From NCBI GenBank assembly GCA_963556495.2, contig OY747703.1, forward strand, positions 34,149,296 through 34,213,295: a stretch of DNA of 64,000 nt, in the 5' to 3' direction. Source of the stretch: Valencia hispanica (taxonomy: Eukaryota; Chordata; Actinopteri; Cyprinodontiformes; Valenciidae). This document shows positions 10,936-21,651 of this stretch, in pieces. Numbering within the stretch: the stretch's first letter is position 1; every line of letters begins with the position of its first letter. The notes under the pieces were generated by a model. It ran no database searches. It was not told the DNA's origin and worked only from the letters and a program-made list of their open reading frames with translations. The translations under genes were made by a program, and so were the position numbers.

Positions 10936-13383
10936 AGATCTAATGGTAATTTAAGAGCTTTAACAAAAATCTGTTTCAATGTTTCCTATCTTGCCAGAAC
11001 AGTTTAAGTATCCATCAATGTAGTACATTTTCCTGAATGCCTTTTAAACCATTTTTTGTTTTTGTTGAAAACGTTTTTTTTATAGAACCTGATTTTACCT
11101 CTTGATTTGTTTCTGTATCTATGGAGTGGATTGATGTTTCTCATAAAATATTTTTAATAGTCTTTTAGTCTAACTTAGAGAAATTACTAAAAAGGAAGTA
11201 AATGTTTTCACTTGTTTAAGTGTAATGAGTGTTTTAAAAGGTGAAAGTTTAACAACAATGAATGATGTTTAAGTAGGATCATAATGCTTTATATAACTCA
11301 AGTATTATCACATAGCTGTTTTGATTTAATATTGTTTTCACCTATTTAATTCAATAACACCGATACTTCTGCAGTGCATGCTGTGTGCTTTCATTCACTG
11401 TATCTATTTCATTTTAGTGTTAACTATCTAACGCTTAGCAGAGACTTTTACAGCCCAGTAATAATAAAGCTAAAGAGCAAAGAGAAAGAAACCACTCAGA
11501 GAAAACCACAATTAAAGAATTAATCTGAGGTCTCACTTTACTCCTTTCATTGCTCACTTGTTAGCTCACATTACCAATTCAAAAGTCTTGCTGTAATCCG
11601 GCCCACAGCATCCAAAGAAACAAAGCCTGCACTCAATCAAACTAAGTCCTGGTCCTCTGGGATTTGTAAAATCCACCAGGACCTCTGGGGAAATTATAAG
11701 GTCTGATGTATTTAATATGGAGATATTAAATCCAGTTCCCTCACACAGTAAAGGAAATGAATGCAGATTTTACCTTTATACTAGTGTGGGAAGATCCAAG
11801 GTAATAAAGAAAAAGTTGAGGTGAAGTTAACTTCGAATGGTGGCAAATACATATACTGGCAAAAGTAATACAAACAACTACATTATATACCAGATGTTAA
11901 TCACCATATTCATATTTTTCGGTTCTATCAATATAGTCTGACAATAAACTGAAATGAGTGAATTCCGTAAAAAAGTATTTTTGTTATTAATATTATATAA
12001 TTTCATTTTCGATACCGAGTAAAAATAAAACTTGATTGTTTCATGCTATGTTACTGTGCAAGTATGTTTATTTTAAGCGGGAAGGGACTAGAAGGGACAT
12101 TATAATGCTGTGTAAAATCCTAGACTAGATGTTAGGGTAACTTGGATGACTTTGACCTACATCATTCTTCCTTTAAATCTGTTCCTAACAAACCCCAGAA
12201 CCTTGTGAGAAATTACTTCAGTAATAATATTTCTGTTTACAATATCTCTGAATGCATTGATGCTCTTGGCTCATGGAGGAAAGTACAATGGTTTATTTAA
12301 TAATAGTCCTGAGTGGTAAGGCAATTAGAATTTGCTCAAAACTCCAACATTTTACAGACCAGATCATTTATATATCATACTTAGAAATAAATATAGCACA
12401 AGTCATGTAAGGGATAATACAAGTGAAAATACATATACTTATCAAAGGGGGATGGATGATATTGCAGGGGACTCAATACATTTTACCCATGCACTGTTTT
12501 TAATTTTTAATTTTCAATTTTAACTTTTCTTTGCTAAAGCCCATTGCTCCCTACAGTGACACTAAATGGTGAAACTGGAACTAATCACTATGAATGATGC
12601 ATTATTATGCAAAAATGTGTGCATAATTAATATTTCTTTCCTTGTTAAGATTAAGCTTGATAAAAGCTTTTCATCTTATCTACAGTATTACTGATTAAAT
12701 TATATTAAAACCAGTAGCACACCATACCTGACCCCAAAGAAAAATAAGAAACTTAATAAAATTTAAATTTCATGATGTTAGCAGAAAATATATTCAACTA
12801 ATAGAAATCTGAAAAGGTTATTTCTAGCCTGTTTTTCACACAAATAAAGGTTATTGTGGATTTTAATTAGCTACTTTTTTGTGATCGTCTAATGGCAGGG
12901 GAATATTTTGGGTATCTGAATCTACTTAATAAAGGATCCAGTACATTCATATTCATATCGAGTATTTGATATAGGGTTGATTATAGGATGATATAGGATA
13001 TGATTTATTACTTTATGTTATCACTCTATGATGCTTTTTTAAAGCAGATAAATTGGTGTGTAGCCCAGGGGATGTCATCAACAAGCTGTTCAAAAAGCCC
13101 ACACTTCATCTGTTAATTCTATAGAAATCTTCACAGATGAACAACAAAAGGTTTAATGAAGACATGTTTACAGTAATGCAGCGCCATCTCTGTGTGTAAA
13201 AGGTTTAGGTTTTATTAGAAATTGAGACTTAATTATGCAAATAGTCAAATACTTGCTGTGAGAGTAAAATGTGACGACATTTGGTTAGAAGAGAGCTTCA
13301 ACTGTGGCTTATCCTCACTGATGGTCTGTCAGAATGTCATGAATGCAGCTTTAGTCTTTGCTAAATCTGAGTGCTCCATGTTC
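10936..13383. other. npnt intron 2, nothing recognised
   Basis: Strongly AT-rich, with short ORFs that look random. A degenerate GATATAGG-type cluster is at about 12955-13010. Confidence 0.5.
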
Positions 13384-13425
13384 GCTCTCTCTATCTCTCT
13401 CTCGTTCTCTCTCTCTCTCTCTCCA
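13384..13425. repeat. CT/TC microsatellite
   Basis: Dinucleotide CT tract with a few interruptions inside npnt intron 2. Overlapping short ORFs rich in Ser and Leu are products of the repeat. Confidence 0.9.
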
Positions 13426-15386
13426 TCTGCCTGATTTTCTATTTGTCTCCATTTCCAGACATTGTTCCCCTACTACAGCAGCAATCTTCTCTCAACTTCT
13501 TAACTATTTCCCCTTACACCAAAGGTTTTTCTTTTTTACTTCAAGTTCTCTCTACCCACTACTCTTTTAGCTCTTAGAGCTAAGGAGGAAAAAAAATCAT
13601 CTTTGATTCATTAAGTTTTTTATTCTTTAAGAACAGTTGCCTAAAACCGATTCCTGGGCTCTCTGGCTGAAAGCCACAATCCCATTGCTCCAATCTAATC
13701 TCTTTCATCTCCACAAAAACCTACCAAGACCTGAAATCTGTGATGACTGCATCCTCTCACACACATCCAGGCAAACACACAGGTTGCTGATTACACTCGC
13801 TTTCTTTCTAATACCTTCCAGCTCACCCGTCTAAGGTTTAAATCAGCACCTTGCTGACTTGATGGAATGCTGATTGTGAGTCAATGGATTTGAGCTCTCC
13901 CTGACGAGGAGCATTTGGAAGCATTAAGGCAAGCACTCACCCAGTGATTGGACACAAAGGGGGTGGAGGGGCGAAAGCAGAATATCTGTGGTTAAGTTAG
14001 AAATCTGCTATTTTCTGCTCACAACAGAACACGTGGGACTCCAGAAGAACCAAGAAAACATGCACACATACTGCTGTTTGGGCTAAATGTACCAGAACTT
14101 TTTTAGTGCACCTGAGTATCCAAGACATATCACCTCTGGTGGATTAAATGTGACAATACTTTCTAGAAACAAAACAACTAGAACAATTATCATTTATTAA
14201 ATATGAAAACATAACTCCTTTCTCATCCCCCTGATCTAAGCATTTCCAATGATAAATACATATCCATCTTGCCTTTTTAGCCAAGGCAAATAATGCATCT
14301 ATTCTACTGTGAATTTTCTAAACATGAGAAGCTGTGAAGGCAAAGAGCCCAGTGCATATCACTGGGAGGCACTGGGCACTGAGATGACTGCCTCGAGCCA
14401 GGTTTACTGTTGAGTCTGGCCCAAACAGTGCTGCTTTCCCCCATGATATTTTAGCACAGAATTTTTAGTTTAACAGTCAAGACCCTTAGATGAGAAACCA
14501 GGTCATGTTAAAAAATCTCTTACCCTCAAGCTATGAAATGAGGCTCATAGTAAAAACTATTAACATTATAAGTTGGCTCCAGTTGTTGGAGTAAGAAAAA
14601 TATAATTTTTTTTTTGCTCTAATAGACCCGAGACATGCAATGAGAAATGCCTCACTGGTTAATCTGGCTGAAAGAAAAACACAACTCTGGGGCCATGAAC
14701 TCAAACGTTATTTGTATTTTCATTAACAATATGATGATGAAACAATTAACTCCAAGATTAAGTAAAAAATGGCACTTTTACATGAAAATGGACCAACTGC
14801 ATCCAACAGTTACAGCATCTGCTAAAACCAAACAAGCAGTGCAATATCTTTTCCAGAAAAAAGGAAGAAATTAAAAAAAGAATCATGTATTTAATGAACA
14901 TGTATGACAGTGAAACAAAATGCAAGCATTCGGGAAAAAAAGGAAACAGAGTGACCCATCAGTCTAAGAGCCCATAAATGTATCATGCAGGCAGAATCAA
15001 CATGCAAAGATATGAACCATTAAGGCCTTTTCCATAGCAGGAAATCAAAAACTAGAAGTTGTAAGTGCTCTGCTCCATCACCCTCTTGTGTTTTACAAAG
15101 CAGATCTTTCTATGTCTTTGAAAATGAGACACCACTTCGAAAAGATGAGTGCCTACCACAAAGTAGAGCATTAAATTAGGCTTTTTTTCTTAGTTAGTGT
15201 AAATCAAAACAATGTCAAGATCAATAGATGCATGAAGTCCAGAGTTACTTCCATATAAATAAAATTGCATTAAAAACCTCCGGAATGCTGTTTTGCTTTA
15301 ATTGAGCAGCTTGTGTCATCAGTCAAAATGAACTCTTCTGAGTCTGGGTTTTGGAGGTTGTACTGCTTTTGGTTTAGTATCAAAAC
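13426..15386. other. npnt intron 2, nothing recognised
   Basis: No coding, RNA or repeat features that I can support. Ends at the TTAA flank of element copy A. Confidence 0.5.
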
Positions 15387-15390
15387 TTAA

Positions 15391-16345
15391 AGAGTAACTA
15401 AACGCCAAAACAACTTTTTTTTTGCTTCTAAACTGTATAAATGGGTCTTTACCAATGCAGTCTTTCAGTTTCTGGGGATTTTTTTACATTTTGGTGTAAA
15501 CTTGTTTAATTCTACACTTTTTGGTCTAAAAACGTCTTAGTGCTGCCCCCTTAGGGTTGAACTGTGGCTACTGCATTTGAATTTTGTGATTAGTGGAGAG
15601 CGGTACATCTCTACGTCACAGGCATCGACTGTGTCACAGCAGCCATGGTCTCACAGACACGCACCGTGGGTTTGGGTATAAAACTATCAGACATACCGGC
15701 CCCGTGGCGAGTTTGGAGTTGGATTGGGTTTTTCAGGTTACCATTATTATCACATTAGCACTTAGTTAGCATAGCTAACATACTGTTTTGAACGTTAGCC
15801 TATGTTAGCATTACCACTCAGAGACTGGACCCATCCTGTCTCTCTCTCCCTCAGCAGCAGCGCCAGCCTCTGGCAGCGCTGACTCAGAGCCCCGAGCCAG
15901 CGGCTCGAATTGATACGGCTCCGGCCGCTGGGCTCCATAAAGCCTCCCTCTACTCTTCTATCTCCGGTGACGACGGAGGAGATCTCCTGGTTCAGGGCAC
16001 CGAGCCAGCGCCGCCCAAGCTCGGTGCTGCTGAGGCAGAGGAAGACAGGAGGAGTCCAGTCTCTGAGTGGTGATGCTAACATAGCCTAACGTTCAAAACA
16101 GATGAATGTTGATCAGATCGATCAGTCGCAAAACTGCCAACGTCGCTTTGGTCACTGTCCATGTTTTAGTGTCACATTAAGCGAGCTGTCACTGTCCTCT
16201 GGAACACACCCCCACATCCCCCCCTCCGCTTTTCCTCAAAACTTGGCCATACCCCTCCATTCTTCCTGGCACCGCCCACTTAGTAGAATCTTTTAAATGT
16301 TATCTGGGGGCGGGATTATGATTTTTCAGGGGGTTCAGTTACACT
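15391..16345 (+). mobile_element. TTAA-flanked non-autonomous element, copy A
   Basis: A 955-bp unit bounded by TTAA at 15387-15390 and 16346-16349. Its ends are inverted repeats (AGAGTAACTAAAC at the left; AGTGTAACTGAAC when the right end is reverse-complemented). It carries no transposase. Inside are a TATA-like GGTATAAAAC (about 15677), a GC-rich core and a strong hairpin (arms about 15783-15830 and 16054-16101). TTAA duplication is typical of piggyBac and Kolobok elements; the superfamily cannot be fixed without a partner transposase. Small ORFs inside recur in copy B but look like repeat sequence rather than genes. Confidence 0.85.
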
Positions 16346-16349
16346 TTAA

Positions 16350-17590
16350 GCTTACATCCTTCTTGAATTGGTACTATGTTTTAAACTCAGATAATTCACA
16401 AGTTTGGGTTTCACAAAGTTTTTCTGTGCATCTGCTAACCTATGATGACACGTGCCACAAAGCTGGGGGAAAATTTGCTTTTGGGAACTTTAGATGCGCT
16501 GCAGTTACCTTGTTGATGGAGTCTGTGTGTTTACCAGCATTTTGGTATAACAAGATTTTTATTGATTCTAAGAGTGTCTCTTAGTAGACAAAACATATAA
16601 GTGCTTGTTGCTAGCTCAACAGTTATTTTTCAGTTGTGTCTGACTTAGATGTAGTTTCTGTCTTCGTCTGTTTAATATCTTGTCTTTATAATCTTGTCAG
16701 ATTATTTGACTCAGGGGTTCTGAGTGCGGTGTCAATCTCCACTAATGACCTACAAAATGGCACATAATCATAAGGTTTTTTTTTTTAAAGGTCTCAATCT
16801 ACCATTTTACCATCTCCTTAAGCACTTTCACTTTTTTTATACCCTTTTGTATGCATGAAAACGATGATATTTGATAAATGACTTTATTTGAGCATTTACC
16901 GTATGATAAGAAGATGTTCAGATGCTCTCATGGGGATCTTTTCTTTAAGTGATTTAGTTACCTGGACTCTGTGCATAAAGTTGAAAATATCTGCACATTT
17001 GCACCTAGTGGTAAGAGATGTGAATACTAATCTGCCAAAATGACAGACAGTCTTCAGATTTTTCCAGCACTGTTCTAAAAAAAATAAATGGTGAAATACG
17101 GAAAATATTCTGTTAACTCTAGCCCTGGTGGTAGCTAACAGCAACCGACGCTAACCAAAGTGGGTAACCAGTTAACATGAAAATGTGTCATTCTCTAATA
17201 CCCTGAAGCCAACGTGTTCCCAAACTGGGGGCTTTGACAGCGGAAGCATGCATTCAAGCTCCTGCTCTCAATTAAAAGAGTCGCTGGTCAAAACTTCTGC
17301 TAGAAGAAGGCTGAGCTGCTCTGTATTAGTTTAAAGAGTCACATCTGTTGCTGACTGAATGAAAAGGATGTTGTTATCCAATTGTATCCAGTGCAATAAC
17401 CCTGTCAGTAAAACACAGAAACACTGAGTCAGGAGTACTTTCTATGAGATAGAAAAAGCAAAGGCAATTTTAATGGCAGCAAATGCTCTGTCAGTAATTC
17501 CTCAATGAAGTCCATGACGGAGCTGTTGCTGGCCTAACTATGCTATGTTTTTACGTTGCTACGATAGAAGAGTCTAAACTGAGTTGTAGC
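16350..17590. other. Spacer between the two inverted TTAA elements
   Basis: Unique-looking AT-rich sequence. Forms the 1.25-kb loop of the large inverted repeat. Confidence 0.6.
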
Positions 17591-17594
17591 TTAA

Positions 17595-18548
17595 AGTGTA
17601 ACTGAACCCCCTGAAAAATCATAATCCTGCCTCCAGATAACATTTAAAAGATTCTACTAAGTGGGCGGTGCCAGGAAGAATGGAGGGGTATGGCCAAGTG
17701 TTGAGGAAAAGCGGAGGGGGGGATGTGGGGGTGTGTTCCAGAGGACAGTGACAGCTCGCTTAATGTGACACTAAAACATGGACAGTGACCAAAGCTACGT
17801 TGGCAGTTTTGCGACTGATCGATCTGATCAACATTCATCTGTTTTGAACATTAGGCTATGTTAGCATCACCACTCAGAGACTGGACTCCTCCTGTCTCCC
17901 TCTGCCTCAGCAGCACCGAGCTCGGGCGGCGCTGGCTCGCTGCCCTGAACCAGGAGATCTCCTCCGTCGTCACCGAAGATAGAAGAGTAGAGGGAGGCTT
18001 TATCGAGCCCAGCGGCCGCGAGCCGTATCAATTCGAGCCGCTGGCTCGGGGCGCTGAGTCAGCGCTGTCCGAGCCTGGCGCTGCTGCTGAGGCAGAGGGA
18101 GACAGGATGGGTCCGGTCTCTGAGTGGTAATGCTAACATAGGCTAACGTTCAAAACAGTATGTTAGCTATGCTAACTAAGTGCTAATGTGATAATAATGG
18201 TAACCTGAAAAACGCAATCCAACTCCAAACTCGCCACGAGGCCGGTATGTCTGATAGTTTTATACCCAAACCAACGGGGCGTGTCTGTGAGACCATGGCT
18301 GCTGTGACACAGTCGATGCCTGTGACGTAGAGATGTACCGCTCTCCACCAATCACAAAATTCAAATGCAGTAGCCACAGTTCAACCCTAAGGGGGCAGCA
18401 CTAAGACGTTTTTAGACCAAAAAGTGTAGAATTAAACAAGTTTACCCCAAAATGTAAAAAATCCCCACAAACTGAAAGACTGCATTGGTAAAGACCCATT
18501 TATACAGTTTAGAAGCAAAAAAAAGTTGTTTTGGGGTTTAGTTACTCT
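17595..18548 (-). mobile_element. TTAA-flanked non-autonomous element, copy B (inverted relative to copy A)
   Basis: A 954-bp unit bounded by TTAA at 17591-17594 and 18549-18552, in the opposite orientation to copy A and nearly identical to it (a few differences in the first 125 bases compared by eye). Terminal repeats and the internal hairpin are conserved. Copies A and B are separated by 1.25 kb of unrelated sequence, so together they form an inverted repeat with arms of about 950 bp inside npnt intron 2. Confidence 0.85.
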
Positions 18549-18552
18549 TTAA

Positions 18553-19576
18553 ACCATTCCCGTCAATTTGCATGTGTGAGCGGGGAGTAAACATGAAAAA
18601 AAAAAGTCTTAATGTTCTAACCTGAATCCGTGCATGGTCTGCAGCCTTTAAAATGTGGAAGAACCTCACTAAATACAAACTTTCTAAAGCATTTATGGGG
18701 ATTATTACTGCCAATTTTAAATTTATTTGGTTCAAATAATTTCCTGCATATTATGGAAAACAGTGGGTTTTCATTATCTTTAATCCTTTGAAATGGGGTG
18801 TGTTAACTGAAAGTTTACCCATGTTGTTAAATCTAAGTTAAACACCTATTGGCTCTAGCCTGCAGCTACACATAAAACTGACAAAGGTAGTCATTTCTAG
18901 TTCACATCTAACAAAATAATAATTTAAAAAAACGTTTTTGCTTATCTGTTTCTCATGATATACAGTTTGGTAATCTCCCACAGTGGAATAGACATGTTAA
19001 TGTATATCAGTGCCCACATTCTTTATTAAATGTCCACAGCAAAGCAGCAAAAACTCCAGGCATCAAGCCATGCAAAGGAATAGAGATTTGTGAGTCAATC
19101 ATGCAAATGTGGAACCCGCTAATGCATTGACACCTTCCTGGGTAACGATATGGGAAAGCAGAGGGTATTTGCAGTGTGTGTATATGGGAAAAACATGAGG
19201 CTAAAACACTAGACAAACCTGTGGCATGGCAGTCGTATATAGAAAAACAATGTGGATCCTCTGAATCCTCTAAGCTGTCGCTCAATATTCTGATGAATAA
19301 AGGTATGTAGATCTCACCAAACCATGGATTGAGTTAACACCAGTGGTGCGGTTTTTCTTCTCCTAGTGCTACAAAAGGGTTTTTGTTCTGTTCCAATATA
19401 AAAACAGATCCTGTTTACCTATAAATGTGTCCACCTGTAGAGATGTTGACTCCCACATACAGCAAAAACAAACCTATAATTCAAAGCAGCCATTACCATC
19501 ACTCTTTTCAGAAAGACGGCACCAGGCAGGGAAGTCTATCAGCTTTGTGTGCTTTGACAGTGTAGATGTGTATATA
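18553..19576. other. npnt intron 2, nothing recognised
   Basis: A 92-codon minus-strand ORF (19007-19285) has no recognisable motif and no splice context. Treated as chance. Confidence 0.5.
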
Positions 19577-21076
19577 AACTCAGCAAAAAAAGAAACGTCC
19601 TCTGACTTTCAACTATTTTTACTTTCAGTAAACTTAATGTGTGTAAATATTTGTATGAACACTAAAAGAGTCAACACCATAAGACACAAACATAAAAATG
19701 TTTCACAGACATGTGACTAATAGAAATAGAATAATGTGTCCTTGAATGAAGGGAGGCTCAAAATCAAAAGTACCAGTCAGTATCTGGTGTGGCCACCAGC
19801 TGCTTGAAGTACTGCAGTCCATCTCCTCCTCATGGACTCGACCAGATTTGTCAGTTCTTGCTGTGAGATATTACCCCACTCTACCACCAAGGCACTTGAA
19901 AGTTCCTGGACATTTCTGGGGGGAATGGCTCTAGCCCTCACCCTGCGATCCAACAGGTCCCAAACGTGCTCAATGGGATTGAGATTCGGGCTCTTCGCTC
20001 GCCATGGCAGAACACTGACATTGCTGTCATGCAGAAACTCACGCACAGAACGAGCAGTATGGCTGGTGGTATTGTCCTGCTGGAGGATCATGTCCGGATG
20101 AGCATGCATAAAGGGTACCCCACATGAGGGAGGAGGATGTCTTCCCTGTACCGCAAGGCATTGAGATTGCCTGCAATGACAACAAGCTCAGTCCGATGGT
20201 GATGTGATATACCGCCCCAGACCATGACGGACTCCCCACCTCCAAATCGATCCCGCTCCAGGGTAAAGGCCTCCGTGTAACGCTCATTCCTTCGACCATA
20301 AACACGAATCCGTCCATCACCCCTGGTGAGACAAAACCGTGACTCATCAGTGAAGAGCACTTTTTGCCACTCCTGTCTGGTCCAGCGAAGGTGGGTTTGT
20401 GCCCATAGGCGGCGTTGTTGCTGGTGATGTCTGGTAAGGACCTGCCATACAACAGGCCTACAAGCCCTCAGTCCAGCCTCTCTCAGCCTATTGCGGACAG
20501 TCTGAGCACTGATGGAGGGATTGTGTGTTCCTGGTGTGACTCGGGCAGTTGTTGTGGCCATCCTGTACCTGTCACGCAGGTGTGATATTCGGATGTACCG
20601 ATCCTGTGCAGGTGTTGTTACACTTGGTCTTCCACTGCGAGGATGATCAGCTGTCCTTCCTGTCTCCCTGTAGCGCTGTCTTAGGCGTCTCACAGTGCGG
20701 ACATGGCAATTTATTACCCTAGCCACATCAGCAGTCCTCATGCCTCCCTGCAGCATGCCTAATGCACGTTCACGCAGATGAGCAGGGACCCTGGGCATCT
20801 TTCTTTGGGTGTTTTTCACAGTCGGTAGACAAGTCTCTTTAGTGTCCTGCGTTTTTAGAACTGTGACCTTAAATGCCTACTTTCTATAAGCTGTTAAGGT
20901 CTTAACGACCATTCCACAGGTGCATGTTAATTAATTGATTATGGTTAATTGAACATGCATGGAAAACATTGTTTGAACCCTTTATAATGAAGATCTGTAA
21001 AGTCATTTGGATTTTTACAACATTATTGTTGAAATACACAGTCCTAAAAAAGGGACGTTTCTTTTTTTGCTGAGTT
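19577..21076 (-). mobile_element. Tc1-like DNA transposon, nearly complete (1.5 kb)
   Basis: Matching terminal inverted repeats begin AACTCAGC, run through A7 and GAAACGTCC, and lie at 19577-19600 and 21053-21076. Each is flanked outside by TA, the target duplicated by Tc1/mariner elements. The 1500-bp length is normal for the family. The single transposase gene is on the minus strand, the same orientation as npnt, in intron 2. The two ends are nearly identical and the transposase has only one obvious lesion, so the insertion looks recent compared with the other Tc1 relics in this window. Confidence 0.95.
19777..20819 (-). pseudogene. Tc1-family transposase, broken by one frameshift
   Basis: Translation on the minus strand starts at 20819 (MKNTQRKMPRVPAHL; the methionine at codon 8 is an equally likely start) and reads through a bipartite helix-turn-helix DNA-binding region to VLFTDESRF, which holds the first catalytic Asp. 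The frame shifts near 20118-20122. The second frame, down to 19777, carries LQQDNTTSHTA (second Asp) and LNPIEHVWDLL (Glu). From the second Asp to the Glu there are 34 residues, the DD34E signature of Tc1. Together the two pieces are about the usual 340 residues. I see no other stop codon in either piece, so the gene was probably active until recently. Confidence 0.93.
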
Positions 21077-21214
21077 TATGTCTGTGTGTGTGTGTGTTTG
21101 TGCTCCACTACAGCACGTCTCGCGTTTAATAGCATATTTCCCCCAGCTTGAAACATAGCAACCTCGTTAGTCCCATTAGCCCCCAGCAGCACCAGCAGAC
21201 ATGTTGGCACTCAC

Positions 21215-21315
21215 GCTGGCAATGACCCCACGAGCGGCGCGTCCATCCCCAGCAGCAGTCCACCCTGGCCCCGTAGCGACACAGACCACTGGATGATGCC
21301 ATCTGCCGAGGCCAC
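21215..21315 (-). CDS. npnt: nephronectin coding exon 2
   Basis: This 101-nt minus-strand exon has the acceptor CTCACAG before GTGGCCTCGG and the donor GTGAGTGCC. Joined to exon 1 it reads GRWPRQMASSSGLCRYGARV, then DCCWGWTRRSWGHCQ. The GLCRYG...DCCWGW...SWG.CQ block precedes the first EGF repeat in nephronectins, with cysteines in the expected places. The exon is in phase with both neighbours: 71 + 101 nt leaves one base (C) that completes a proline codon with exon 3. Intron 1 (21316-38879, about 17.6 kb) and intron 2 (1677-21214, about 19.5 kb) flank it. The 3' end of a young Tc1 element lies only about 140 nt away on the intron 2 side. Confidence 0.95.
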
Positions 21316-21601
21316 CTGTGAGTGGATGACACAATCAGTTCTCAGCAAGTTATGAAAAGGAACTATCTAGCTATTATTCACTTTTCACAAAGACTTCAGA
21401 GCTTCCATAAAAACCTATGCTGTTTCCCTGCAACAGCAGAAAAAATGGTTAAGAATAGTTTATATTGAATATAGTTGAAATATACAAAATTTTATGAAAC
21501 CTCTGATGAGTTCTTTTATTGGCCTTGTACAAAAGATCGATCCTTTTTGGTTGGAGAACTGGAGGAGATTGCACTGCTCTGTAAATTTTATCTTGGGGTA
21601 A

Positions 21602-21651
<50 letters not shown>

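Noticed and set aside
15795..16082. 95-codon ORF with a homologue at 17858-18130
   Set aside because: The two ORFs match only because the elements are copies of each other; they cross the hairpin and GC-rich core and resemble no protein.
20039..20452. 137-codon minus-strand ORF
   Set aside because: Alternative frame of the Tc1 transposase, whose catalytic motifs lie in the other frames.
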